Assembly: GCA_014621425.1 (NCBI GenBank)
Contig: JAANBB010000390.1
Span: 1-38,728 of the forward strand
Reading direction: 5' to 3'
Length of the DNA stretch: 38,728 nt
From: Cylindrodendrum hubeiense
Lineage: Eukaryota > Ascomycota > Sordariomycetes > Hypocreales > Nectriaceae
Shown in pieces: positions 22,982 through 34,000 of this stretch (its first letter is position 1; the number at the start of each line of letters is the position of its first letter). The notes beneath the pieces are model-generated. The model saw nothing but the letters and a program-made list of their open reading frames with translations. It did not search any database and was not told the origin of the DNA. A program made the position numbers and the translations under genes.

Positions 22982-24574
22982 CGGCCAATTCATCACGGAG
23001 CGAGCCAGGAGTGTCATGTCCATGCATGCGACCTGCCTACCCTTCTTAGGTAGCGACCTAGGGAGCGACCTAGCCACCCAACAATAAGCGATGGCATGCT
23101 CATATCGTCTGGAAACGCACCAACCTCAGGCATGGCCGTGGCCAATATCACATCACGCGCTCGTCAAATGCTGAATCCAACCGCCCGTCGTCAGGCCTGA
23201 CCTGCAGCCTGCCGCTTGCCTCCTGCCGCTTGCCATCCTGCTCCCAGAACCGCTGGGCCGTCCCAGCCTGGACCGAGACAGCCCCCCAATCAGCGGGCGG
23301 GACGGCCGTCGAGGCCAATGTTTCTGTCGACACCCTTTTCCTCTTCAACCATTCTTAGACCAGCGGGTTGCCATTGAGTCGTCGTCGTCACGCACAATGG
23401 ACCCGTTTCCCCACCGGCCCCGGGAGACTTGGCAGGGGAATCCAGCAGCAGGCCAACGGTAGCAGCCAATGAAGCGCGCGCCTAGTAGAAACTTGACTGG
23501 AGCCCTCGCTCACTAACAATGCCCCGGTCACCCGGCCCACCACCGTTCGCGCATTCCATTGGCCTCGCACGGCCCACCTGCACCGCCAGCGAGGGGACGA
23601 CCAGCGGCTGGCCCAGCCGGCCAATTACAGCGCCTGCGCCCCTGAGCCACCCTCGAGGGTAGGCCACCGCAGTGCCCCGAAAAGGCACAAGGCCGTCTAC
23701 AAGGGCCCCTTCCGGCCTGTGATGGCACCGAACCGCCCCCAACACCCCTGTGGCCCAGGGCCGCTGCCCACCAGAACAGTGCTCAATGTACCTGGGCTGG
23801 CCCGAACTGGCCGCTGCACCGCTGGGCCCTCATTTCCGCCCCGGCCCCCCAATCTCCTCCACCCCTGTTCGTCCTGTTTTTTCTACTGCTTCCCCCCCCG
23901 TCAGCCAGCGCTTCGTTTTGTTCTTTTGTTCCGTCTTCCCTCAACCGCCGCGGGCCAGCTTCGTGATCCGACCAAAAGGCATCGTTTGCTACTGTACATC
24001 CCTTCACTCTCTCTTTTTGGTTCATCAGCTTCACTCTTTCAGCTGAGTTCCGTCCAGTCTTTCGACAGCCACTCCCTAACTTAACGACTCTCCCTTCATT
24101 TGCGTGTACCAACCCCTCGCTTCCGACTGCAGCGCCAGCCCAGCCCGCCGAATACTCCATCCAGCACGACTATTGGCGATATTTCTCCCTGGCGTACGTG
24201 ACCACCCATCCCCCGCCTCCTCTTTTCCCTCCATCGCCCATCTTTCCTGCTCCTGCGACAATCCGTGGTATGAATGGGTGTGAGGCCGTCCCTCTCGGTT
24301 GGCCACGAGCCCGTCTCGACCACTCCGCCTGCCTGTGAGCGGAATGGGCTTCGGCATCATATTGGGTGATGCGTTGCTGCACCCAGCTACACTCAATTCC
24401 CACATCTCCGCCGTCACAGACACCACCACCACTTGCTGGCACACAAACCGCAATAGTGCGAGATCCGCTAACATGGCCGCCCGATTATTAGACCACTCGA
24501 CCCATCATTCGTTACCCCTCGTACAACAGCAACCCTTGATCCCTTGATCTTTTTGACGACCATTCGCCTTCATC

Positions 24575-25156
24575 ATGCCTTCCATCAACCACCTGCTCGC
24601 TCGGGCTACCGACATGCCCGCCGACGACAGCTCCGACAGCATGATTAACCTCATGCTCATCATCCTGGGCATTGTCTTCTTCGCCCTCGTCCTCATCTCC
24701 CTGCTCTTCTTCATCCGCCGCTCCCGCCGCATGCAACTCATGCGCGCTCAGGCCCAGTCGGAGAAGGACGACGGCCTTCCGTCGTACTATGACACCAAGC
24801 GCTACAACAACCCTCGCGGCCTCACCATCGAGACAACGCACAACGGCCGCTCCAGCGTCTTCGTCGTTGACCGCAACGGTCGCCCCATGCTCACCAACCC
24901 CAACTCGCCTCCTCACTCTCCTGACAACGTCCCCGAGATCCACATCACCTTCCCTGACGAGCAGGACGACCAAGGCCGCCCCAAGAGTGGCCGCGTCCTC
25001 GTTGTCCGTGTTGGCGACAACGCCACTGTCGGTCTGGAGCCCATGAACGACGAGCAGCTGCCTGCTTACGAGAAGGAGGCCAAGGGCCAGTTCTACTCCA
25101 TTGATATGAACCAGATTGGCGGCCTCAAGGAGAAGGACCGCACCCAGTTCCAATAA
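24575..25156 (+). CDS. conserved single-pass membrane protein with LPxY motifs
   Basis: This is one intronless frame of 193 aa starting at the first ATG after a C/T-rich leader. A short Ser/Asp-rich N-terminus is followed by one hydrophobic helix at about residues 24-47 (MINLMLIILGIVFFALVLIS). A basic stop-transfer patch (RRSRRMQ) predicts that the C-terminus is cytosolic. The tail has a conserved core near TIETTHNGRSSVFVVDRNG and SPPHSPDNVPEIHITFPDE. LPSY (68-71) and LPAY (162-165) are PY-type motifs of the kind read by WW domains of Rsp5/Nedd4 ubiquitin ligases. I recognise it as a conserved filamentous-ascomycete protein of unknown function. A role as a membrane adaptor for Rsp5 is my inference only. 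Confidence 0.85.
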   Translation: MPSINHLLARATDMPADDSSDSMINLMLIILGIVFFALVLISLLFFIRRSRRMQLMRAQAQSEKDDGLPSYYDTKRYNNPRGLTIETTHNGRSSVFVVDRNGRPMLTNPNSPPHSPDNVPEIHITFPDEQDDQGRPKSGRVLVVRVGDNATVGLEPMNDEQLPAYEKEAKGQFYSIDMNQIGGLKEKDRTQFQ

Positions 25157-26925
25157 GCGGCCCCTCCCCTTCCCGCCCCTTCCTTCTTACCTCTCCGTCG
25201 CCGGCGATGCCTTATCGAGACCGTCTGGACGACAAGTCACGACCTTCCCCTGAACCCGCTTCTTTGGGAACTTCACCTCCAAAATCTAAAAACCCGACCA
25301 ACATCTGGCCCACCTTCTTCACAGTTGACATCTCAAAGGGGTGGGACCAAACCAATTTCACGACCAGTTACTATATACCCGTTACGTTGCGGCTTAATTT
25401 CGCACTGCTATCATCAACGGCCATCCTCCCCCCCACCACATCTCCCCCTCATCATCTCGACTCTTAACTAGTCAACAGCTACCACGGAACCAAGGTCCTA
25501 GGAGGCAAAAGAGGGGGATTAGAAGAGTCCGAGGTTGCTAGTGCACCTCGACGAGAAGCCAAAAGAGAAGGCAGGACCTTGCTCACCGTGGTAGCTGAAG
25601 GGGGAGGTGGATGCCATGAACAACACTACCGTACATAAAGCGATCTGTCGTGGGGACAAATCTGGGACTTCTACATATGGGCCCTCTGGTATAGCTCAGT
25701 CTATCTATATTCGATAGTGTATAATTTCTTAGCTTGAAGCTCTTACGCTTTTTATGACCTTACCGTTGCAGACTCTTCTCCTCTCGCGTGCTATAAGTAC
25801 TGGTCTGAACAAGAATTTGTTAACAGAACGTGGCTAATACAGTTTGTGGTTAAAGAATGTGATGTGGGAGTACCGTACGCATAGCGCGACGAAATGTTGG
25901 CCTCAGGCACAAACAAGATGAACACGAAGCTGTACAGCCATTTGATATTTCGATCATCTGCCGAGCCAGGGAAGCCACATGCGAGAGCTTGTCCTCAATG
26001 TAGCGCAACCGACGGGGTACATGATCGGGAGAAACGAAGCCCGGGTAACCGCTATATGAAGGAACTTTAAATCCTCAACCCCATCGCTCGTCTCACTGTA
26101 TCAAGAGTGATCTGGCGCTGCTGAGAAATGTGGATGTGCCGTAAAATCAATGCACGGGAGAAGAAAACCCATTTGCTACTTCTCAGCGCAATGTCCTCAG
26201 TGCTTTGAGGCGAGTGCCGATGACACTGGAAACACTGTTCACTGTCTTGGTGGAGGAGCCCGGTGAAAAGCACCTTTACGTCAGTATTGGTGAGGTATTC
26301 GGTCATCTCGTGCGCAACCCACGTCAGATCGTCTCCGATTGGCGTGGGATGGGAAGCCCGACCGTCCCATTGCATCTCTTTCGGCGGGATGGAACTGGCT
26401 ACGAGATCTGGTCCCACACAATGACTGTATATCGTCGCATTTGTGCTTGAGTATTTGGGCTGGTGTTGTTGGCCTGGAACCAACGTCTGGTCTAGGCTCT
26501 ACCGTGAAGGACTAGTGACCCGGGGGAGAAACTGAGTAGCAATTATAGAAGTGCTCGAATAAACGCGTTAATTGCAACGGTCGCGCTCCAAGCTATTTAC
26601 ACACTGGTTGAATCTTTAACAAAGTTCAACTCAAGGCCTAGTAGTTCCCGGATCGCAAAGAATCGGGTTGGGGCCACCCAGACAGGTGTGAATATACACT
26701 AAACTAGGTAGCCAACAAAAACAGAGCAACATTCCTCACACATCCAGTGAGATTTGGTGGTCGCCGGCTGTAACCTCTCCTTACGAGAATTTGACTTCAA
26801 TTACTCAGGTTACAAGTCGGACCCCCCCAGTTCAACGCGAGGGGGCAACTAGGAAGAGTGCCTGTCATTTCGTCAGAAGCAACCGGATCTTTGTCGTCCA
26901 CCCGACCTGCCGCCACCACAAACTA
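25157..26925. other. intergenic, no gene recognised
   Basis: This stretch holds the 3' region of the membrane-protein gene and, on the right, the 3' region of the zinc-cluster factor. A frame of about 138 codons on the minus strand near 26067-26483 lacks an ATG at its left limit and has no domain I know. Confidence 0.5.
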
Positions 26926-29784
26926 TTAGTAGCCCGCCTGATTTATGTGCGGTGGCTCCCTCTGGGCGTGTTCGTACTGTCCGGTGTATTCATTATAGGT
27001 GCCCGAATGCTGGGGCATAAATTGGGATCGCGGAGCAGGAGGGTGGATTGGAGGCTGAAATATGCCCATACGGCTGGTATTGTCGAGAGGGACGAGCGAT
27101 ACCCCATCCGATGCGAGACCAATCGGATCCTCGAATGTCAAGAGGTCGTTGAACTTGGGCATTTGCCTTATCTTGTTCGAGATGAGCAATAGATCATCCG
27201 TCGCGTCAAATGTGTCTATATCATCGGTTGGCGTCGGGGACACGCCCTGCGCCTCGGCGAGAAACATAGGGAGACCTGGCGGTCCGAATTCCACATCGAA
27301 ATCTCCCTCTTGTACGGGCTCGGTAGTTGCTTGGGATGCTGGGCCAGGGGCTCCAAACCATTGAGCAGCAGCAGCGGCATCATCCGCCTTATGTCCGCGA
27401 TCTTCCTCAATTGGTAAAACAAATGCAGTCTCGAGTATGTGTTGCGGGCCAGGCAGTCGCGTGTGTCCAGTTGTGTTGGGTTTTGGTACAGGCCCTAGGG
27501 CTTTCTGGTCGGCATACTTTCGGGTCTTGTAAAACTGCTCAACCGCGGCTTTGTTGCGCTCGTACTAGTAACCTAGAGTTAGAGGATGACTTCATTGAGT
27601 AGAGGCTGACGTACAGTTTGCTGGTTCCTGGGGATAATCTGACACCAAGACTTGCTAATCTTGAGCAGACTATCGATCAGGCCGCGGATATGTGGCTCAT
27701 CGGCAGGTTCATTGCTCCAAAACGGTACAGTTGTGTGATCAGCAAGGTCTTGATAGAGATTGTGCTGCAAAGCGGTTAGGAGCACCCGGAGGCACTGCGT
27801 TGTTATTTTTACCATCGAGGAACATCCAACGAGCTTGAGCTTTCTCGTATATGATTGTTGGTCAAGCCTCCGCTGGAGCGTGGCACAGAACCGGGCTAGA
27901 CAGAGAGCATGTGCTATCGCTTGTTTTTGAGACTTTGCGATGAACTCACGAGGCAGCTTGCGGAGTAAATCGGACGAGAGCTGCTCTCGCAGCCCAGGCA
28001 AGCAGATGCTATAGAGGTCGATGTGAACGGAGGCTAGGCATGTGTGGATGAACACATAGCCTGTTGAATCCTCCGATGTCATTACCCGGGCGATGTTGTG
28101 GTCGTTAAGCTTCAGGTGTTCTGGGAGAGACGTGTTGACTTGAGAGAGCTCGGTTTGGAACCCGTTGATGATGGACATGGCCTTGGATGGCTCTAAACGT
28201 GACCGATTGGCACCACGACCTCCTCCCATCTTCCTAGCCGCACTGTGACTATTAGCGATGATCAGGAGAAGGAAATTGAAATACACACACTAGGACACGA
28301 TGCCTGATGTCAATGAGACGAAGCTGGTATCCATGAACACCCATGTTGCCCTTGCCCTTTGACTTTTCATGCAACCGCTCGACGACGACGGGCCGATCAT
28401 CCCTGAAGGCATCTTCGCTGCACGGGAGGCGAATCTTCATGATCTCGTCACGGCACCCAATATACTCATCATAACCTCCAGCAAGGAGCCGATCCAAGTA
28501 GAAGAACTGCCAGACGATTCGGCGCATCATCTCCTGATGTGCAAAGGAGCGATCCCGTGGTCTAACATCCCAGTTCACCTGAAGCCCGATCATGAGTCGC
28601 GTAGCTATGCCAAAACATTGCCAGACCTTGGCTAAGTGGCCGTGAAGGAAGTTGTGGTAGCAGTTGAGAGCGTAGAGAATGAGAATTGCCTCGTCGAATC
28701 GGAAAATGCTGCGGAAGACGTAGAGCTCGACCTCGTCGCTACACTTCATGGAAAATACACGCCCGGCCTCGCAGGGGTTAAGATAGAGACTTGTGACTGC
28801 GCACATGGCGGCGGCTGTGGCTGGGTCGAAAGTACCGTCCTGATAGTTGGTTAGCACTTGAGGGGGCCAAACAGAGACATTTGTGCATTCTGCATACTTG
28901 GATCTCTTGATACACTCTATTTCGGCGGAAGAAGCCCATGCATGGCATATAGTAAATATACTCGAAATATGCATCCATATGTTTCATAATGACGTCCTTG
29001 CGGAATAAAATTTCCCTGATCATCTGTTAGTGGTGCAGCTGAATACTGACGAGGCCACATACTCGGCGATGAGACTTGACGCATCGATGGAGAGGATGAA
29101 GTTGCCCCCGTTATTAATAATTGCAGGACTACCATCATCGGAGCTTCCAGAGCTTTGGTTCGAGGATAGTTTACCCTTGGCCTTGGAATTTGAAGAGGTG
29201 ACGGGGACACTGGTGAACTTGCGCTTGGCCGGAGTGTACTCACAGGCCAAGTCGGCCGCTTCGCATCTCTGGCACCTGGGAAGATCTCCAGAGCACTTCG
29301 TCTTGTGAGCATGGCACTGGCTGCATGCTCGCTGGGCACGCTTCCTGGCAGTGCCGGCCTCTGTGTGGCTGTGAGAGGGAGTGGTCCTTGAAACTTTGCC
29401 TGTGAAGAGTGGTTAGGTGACGGCGACTTGGTTAGTGGTTGGAGACTCAATGCCGTACCTGGTGTCTTTGAAGGCGAGTCAAACTCGCTGAAGGGGCACG
29501 ATAGCTCAAGTCTTGAGCAGTTGGCGCAAGGGCCATTTCCCGGGTTGCCCGTGCATTTTACCTGTGGACATGGTGACCAAGGATTAGCAAAAGCCGAGTA
29601 TGCTGTATGTCTCCCCCCTATGGGCTCTTACTTTGCGGAGCCTGCACGTTCTACAGCAGTCGTTGGTGGCAGCCACTGTACGGCGACGCTTGGTGGTTGG
29701 TGTTGGCAAGGTGGAGGTTATGATACAGGCGTCTTGAGAGTCGGGCGAGACCTCTGTCGGCGGGTCCTGGAGCGGAGGGTCCAT
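26926..29784 (-). CDS. transcription factor with two tandem Zn2Cys6 clusters
   Basis: Seven exons in coding order: 29784-29632, 29561-29459, 29399-29063, 29015-28898, 28839-28289, 28242-27615 and 27564-26926, giving 842 aa with every junction in frame. Cluster 1 spans Cys44-Cys73 with spacing C-x2-C-x6-C-x8-C-x2-C-x6-C. Cluster 2 spans Cys111-Cys138 with spacing C-x2-C-x6-C-x6-C-x2-C-x6-C and is followed by a basic stretch (PAKRK). The middle holds the fungal transcription-factor homology region (MDAYFEYIYYMPCMGFF; ALNCYHNFLHGHLAKVWQCFGIA; RRIVWQFFYLDRLLAGG). An acidic C-terminal part (DDIDTFDATDDLLLI) may activate transcription. Targets are unknown; no enzyme cluster lies next to it. Exon borders near 29063/29015 and 28289/28242 are the least certain. 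Confidence 0.88.
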
Positions 29785-29791
29785 TGTATAA

Positions 29792-29826
29792 GGTGGGTTA
29801 AAGTAGGTTAAAGCAGGTTAAAGCAG
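29792..29826 (+). repeat. GGTTAAAGNA decamer repeat, about 3.4 copies
   Basis: This is a near-perfect ten-base tandem repeat, just upstream of the zinc-cluster factor start codon and probably within its leader. Confidence 0.8.
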
Positions 29827-30293
29827 ATGCCCAGCAGGGAAGAAATGATAGGAACAATCAAAGGAACACTTGCCAGTGTGGGTTCCTGGAACGAGAGGGA
29901 GGGGGCATATATGACCGGGCGTCGGATGGAAGATGGCAGTCGGTGAGGCTGATGATTGGGACTAGATTGTGACTAGGTAGGTTGCGGACGGCTCTAGCTC
30001 GTGGGATTTCGGGGATTTTGGGATAGGATCAGAGCTGAATAAGAAGGGACGCGGAAGCAGGTGAGGGGCAGCGAAGGAATGGCCGGGGGCAAATAAGGCT
30101 GTCGCCAGGCCGGCTCGTCCTGGTTGATCAGGGGCTGCAGGCAGGCGAGGAGCCCATGCCGGGCTTCTATTCTATGTAAGAGAGGAGAAGGGATGAAAAG
30201 AGATGAGAAGACATGAGAAGACGGCGCAAAACGCAATAGGCCGAAGGCGTAGCGTGCCTCCATCCTCCATGCACCAGCAAAGGGCCCCCCCTG

Positions 30294-30318
30294 TTGGTGA
30301 TGGGTGATGGGTGATGGG
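30294..30318 (+). repeat. GATGGGT heptamer repeat, about 3.5 copies
   Basis: This is a direct tandem repeat in non-coding sequence. Confidence 0.7.
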
Positions 30319-30539
30319 AAGGGACGGCGGTGGGATCCATCATCCATGTCACGCCGGTCAATGGCCTGTCTGCAACGACGATCGGGGGCCTCATATCCAT
30401 CCAACCAGCCGAATTCCGAACGGGACGAAGCGACTCGGGTCAGCAGCGTGCGTGGTCCGTGATCCCATCCCTTGCTGATCTCGGGGTTTACTACTCTGTA
30501 TGTATGTACGCCTGGACTTGTCCCACGCGAGCAATATCC

Positions 30540-30597
30540 ACACGCTCGCATACACACACATGCACATTCACACACATGCACACACATACACACACTT
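30540..30597 (+). repeat. CA-rich microsatellite
   Basis: Runs of CACACA are interrupted by TG and TT; a pyrimidine (CT) run follows at about 30600-30625. Confidence 0.8.
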
Positions 30598-31048
30598 CCC
30601 TCGCTCTCGCTCTCTCTCTCTCTTTCACCAACCTCACATCCCCCGCCGCATCAAACATACGAGAGCCACAGGCCAAGGATGACGACATGCGCGAGTTCCG
30701 AGACTAAAAGCCGCTACTAAAAGCTGCTAACACTGCACACTGCATCCTGCACCCACATGTGGGAAGACGGAGCCTCCACCGAGAGCCGGGTCCGAAGCCT
30801 GCAGCCGAAAATTGAAAGGCCCGACGGAGTATAGCATCTTTGGCTCGAAAGGAACCAGAGAAAGAAAAGAAGGGGAAAAAAGCCTCCTTCTAGGCTGCTA
30901 CCTTCAACTTCCCCGCCAATCGCCCCGAATAAATAAGCGCTATCGGGGACCTGAATTTTAAAGCGGCCGAAACGACCATGAAGCCCGGCGCCGGCCTCGT
31001 TGCAGATCCAATCCCGTCCTCGGGCCCAAAGCTCGGGACCCAAGGTGG

Positions 31049-31082
31049 CATGGATGCCATGGATGCCATGGATGCCATGGCT
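31049..31082 (+). repeat. ATGGATGCC nonamer repeat, about 3.5 copies
   Basis: This is a perfect nine-base tandem repeat. It is open in one frame but not part of a supported gene. Confidence 0.8.
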
Positions 31083-32492
31083 CGATTGATCCCTGGCTCC
31101 ACACTTAGTGTGCCATGCTGCCTTACGCGATGTTAGTGAGCATGTGCTAGACCTCCTGGCTTGATGATCAAGCCGGATGCATTGGATGACACAACACACA
31201 CCAACACACACAACAACACACACTAACACCCACAACCCTCTCATGCGCGCCTTGTCACAACCCTATTCACACGGGATGTGGGATGGCGACCAAGACCAAG
31301 TTTACACGAGCGGCTTAAGATCCCACCAATCCACGTCACATGAAGCTATGCCGCCGCACACATCCCTCATGCAAATGCAACGCCAAATCACCAAATCGCC
31401 AATGCCCATCGCCACGCGGGACTCAGACATCCAGCGTCCAACTAACGCTGCCGCACGAGTTGGCGTCCCAGAGGCGTCGGTGACCGACAGGGGACCCAGT
31501 CCCTGATCTCTACTACGCCGCCGACGGTCTAGAATTCGCCGACTTCGCGTAGCTCCAGACTCAACAGCCATGTTCCACTCTTTCTCAACGGAAACCCAGT
31601 TTGTAGGTTTCTGCCCCTTGATGGCTGCTGATCCCGACCATCTGGATGGACGGACTTCGGTGTTTCTGTGAATATGGCGTTTCTACGAATGGCGTTTACT
31701 TTCCCTCTTGTTGAAGGACTGGCGTGGCATTTAATTTTTTTTTCTTTGATTGATTATTTTCAACGATAGCAACGACAGCAACAACGGCAAAGCCAACAAT
31801 CCAATATACATCTGAAGTTGTAGATCGGCGAAACCCCTGAGGATGCCATGTAATTCCCGACCAGACCGTAATGCCGAGATGGACCCTGGTATATAACATC
31901 GCAGCCACTGCTACCATACTATCGCTCCATTGCAGCCAAGCGCTACCGACCATTAGACCGATTTAGACAAACGTGTTACAGCCACTGTTGCGAGCGGCCT
32001 TGCTCCACTCTGTAAGCGGGATCTGACGGTGTCAAATATCGTTCCGGGCGTCCGGCTCTCGGCTGCTGGTACTAGACCTGTGGCCCCTGAACCCGGTTCT
32101 CGCAGGATGGAACTCGCCTTCCATGCGGGGATTAGGTTGTCATCTTCCATTGGGCAGCTTGACACTTGCATGGCCTTACTGCAGCTGGTGGTGCGTTTCG
32201 ATGAAGCGAGATTGGCCCTGACATAAATAGCAACAGCAGTCATCCACCATCACAAAGGGGACGCCAACACAACCTGGACAGCATGGAGATCTCATCATGG
32301 TTGCATTCATTCATTCAATATCGTTTCTAGTCCAGAAATAACGTCATTCGCTCTCCTTCCTCTTGGAATCTAGTCATCATTTTCGTCAACCCTCCCACTC
32401 GGCATCAGCAACGATCCCCATAACCCGCCGATCTATCGCACGTTAGCCTCTTTGTCAACCGATTCGGGGGATTTGTAACCTCGCCCACTTAC

Positions 32493-32705
32493 CTAATCTT
32501 TAACTGGCTGCGATGATGTGGGTGTGTTCTTGCTCGGACACACCACTTGGGTACAGATGCATCCCTCTTTCGCCGGGATGAGCACACACACTGTTTTCTT
32601 GACTCGGATATCGCAACAGCAGCATTTGGTAGTAAGGAGTGCTGGCCATGGCATGGCTACAGTACCGCTGGCGGCAGCGAGAGTTATCAGGATAGAGAAG
32701 CGCAT
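32493..32705 (-). CDS. small secreted protein with one CCCC-type cysteine module
   Basis: This is a single-exon frame of 70 aa. The N-terminus (MRFSILITLAAASGTVA) is a signal peptide with likely cleavage after residue 17. The mature part has eight cysteines: four in a row at 28-31, then 40, 49, 51 and 56. The pattern is CCCC-[DN]-I, a single Cys, C-x-C and a closing VVCP, then APT-like NTPT. The neighbour at 33188 carries the same module three times, with the first Cys run at the same residue number and the same MRF start. The two genes share an 18-base identical stretch encoding the CCCC-DI core. I do not recognise the family. Effector, metal-binding or cell-surface roles are all possible. 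The start was chosen because it gives the signal peptide; longer upstream frames do not. Confidence 0.75.
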   Translation of the reverse strand: MRFSILITLAAASGTVAMPWPALLTTKCCCCDIRVKKTVCVLIPAKEGCICTQVVCPSKNTPTSSQPVKD

Positions 32706-33187
32706 GATGTCTGAGTATGTGTGTGGAGCAGTGAGGAATGGTCTCTTTTCTTCGTCCTCAGAGATAGAGGTGATGTAACTCGTAAAGACGTAAGGCGACG
32801 GAGGTAAGATGAGATGGAAGAGTTGATTCAAAACGCACAGCAGGAACATAAGGGATACGTCTCCTTTATTAACGGTTATTAACTGTCTCAAGCACCGTTT
32901 ATCGATAGACGCCACCAATTTTCTTGACAATCCTGTGAAACTTGTCTTAATCGTCGGTCTTAATCGTCGGAATGGTGGCTGGAACCTACGGTCAGCAACA
33001 GTCTTGAGACCCCCAAATAAATGCCACGCGGGTGCAAAGCTCAGCCCCTAAATGCGGCCATACCAGGCCGAACTTAAAATACAGAGAAAGGCCCTTTAAC
33101 ATTAGAAGCTCCATAGTACGGCAAAGGGGAGAAGCCCGCAATTCGCCACACCCTCGTCATCAGTCTCGTGTTCCATCGTGTGCCGGT

Positions 33188-33790
33188 CTATCCCGTCTCT
33201 TCTGACTGACTGGCCTCGATTGTAATGGTAGGTGCGCCCTCTGGGCACATAACCATGGGGCAAAAGCATCCTTCATCGATGATTGTGCGCAGCTCGCACA
33301 CGATTGAGCCCAGTCCGATGTTGCAGCAACAACACGGCTCCGGTGCTGTGGGCGTCGGCTCGGGCGTAGGAGTAGGCGTGGGAGTAGGTAACGGGTCGCC
33401 GGACCGGATCGTCGGGGCGTCCTCTGGGCATACGACTGCTAGGCAGACGCAGTCCTCGGGGCCGGCTCGAGAGTCGCATACTGTCGCCGGAATCGAGATA
33501 TCGCAACAGCAGCACTCGAAGTCCTCGCTTTGCTCGCCGTCCTGTTCGCCGTCATCTCGGCGTTTCACGGGACCTTCGGTGGCTTTGGGGGGCTCGACAG
33601 TGTTGACCCAGACGGTGGGAGCTTCTTTTGGGCACACGACGGCCGCGCAGATGCAGTTGCTTTTCTCTTGACAGACGACAGTCGATTCCGAGATGTCGCA
33701 GCAACAGCACGCGTCGCGCTTCTCGTTGGCCGGGGCGGCGAGGACATTGCTGCTTCCCAAGAAGACAGCGGCAAAGGTGAAGAACCGCAT
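33188..33790 (-). CDS. secreted protein with three CCCC-type cysteine modules
   Basis: This is a single-exon frame of 200 aa. The signal peptide is MRFFTFAAVFLGSSNVLA, followed by a dibasic Kex2-type site (NEKR) at residue 25. Three modules follow: Cys 28-31/40/46/48/53, Cys 93-96/105/114/116/121 and Cys 153-156/165/175/177/182. Each ends in a V-x-CP-x-x-APT stretch. A second dibasic stretch (VKRR, 75-78) and an acidic linker separate modules 1 and 2. A (PT)n linker at about 134-149 separates modules 2 and 3, as in modular secreted enzymes. No catalytic domain is present. A TATATAA lies about 205 bases upstream (33993-33999). It is a tandem paralogue of the one-module gene 482 bases downstream. 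Function is unknown. Confidence 0.82.
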   Translation of the reverse strand: MRFFTFAAVFLGSSNVLAAPANEKRDACCCCDISESTVVCQEKSNCICAAVVCPKEAPTVWVNTVEPPKATEGPVKRRDDGEQDGEQSEDFECCCCDISIPATVCDSRAGPEDCVCLAVVCPEDAPTIRSGDPLPTPTPTPTPEPTPTAPEPCCCCNIGLGSIVCELRTIIDEGCFCPMVMCPEGAPTITIEASQSEETG

Positions 33791-33990
33791 TGGTGCTTGT
33801 GAGACACGAGAATGTCTGAGTGGGTGGGTGATGGAGCCAAGTCGTCGACGGGGCTGGTCGGGTCGTAGTCAAGATTTCGGTACAATGGCCGTGTCTCAAG
33901 AATGGAAGGGAGGGTTTCTGGGGCTGTCTTGGTTGATAGATCCGACATTCAAGACCCAGCCACCTTCTGGAGGGTGGGCGAGACGAGACG

Positions 33991-34000
33991 TTTATATAAA
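33991..34000 (-). promoter_or_regulatory. TATA box of the three-module cysteine gene
   Basis: TTTATATAAA, a perfect palindrome, lies about 200 bases before the start codon at 33790. Confidence 0.45.

Larger units (their letters stand above)
18718..24574. other. about 5.9 kb without a recognisable gene
   Basis: Frames are short, fall on both strands and show no domain I recognise. The left part (18700-19350) and right part (22200-24570) contain short tandem repeats and ACCTAGGT palindromes. 20000-22000 is unremarkable unique-looking sequence. The last several hundred bases are C/T-rich on the + strand and probably form the promoter and 5' leader of the membrane-protein gene at 24575. I saw no tRNA B-box and no transposase-like frame. 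Confidence 0.45.
29785..32492. other. intergenic, repeats, no gene recognised
   Basis: The left part is the promoter of the zinc-cluster factor. It contains several short tandem repeats (29792, 30294, 30540, 31049) and CA-rich tracts near 30545-30600 and 31185-31240. One ATG-started frame of 96 codons (32243-31953, minus) has no signal, domain or composition that supports it. Confidence 0.5.

Noticed and set aside
22562..23077. Frame of 171 codons on - strand
   Set aside because: It runs through the tandem decamer repeat and the ACCTAGGT palindrome, so it is not a coding sequence.
24512..25153. Frame of 213 codons antisense to the membrane protein
   Set aside because: It is a shadow frame created by codon bias of the real gene on the + strand, which has a TM helix and conserved blocks.
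26067..26483. Frame of 138 codons on - strand
   Set aside because: It has no ATG at the left limit, no domain and a competing + strand frame. It could be a relic, but nothing supports that.
31953..32243. ATG-started frame of 96 codons on - strand
   Set aside because: It has no signal peptide, domain or paralogue and is typical of chance frames.
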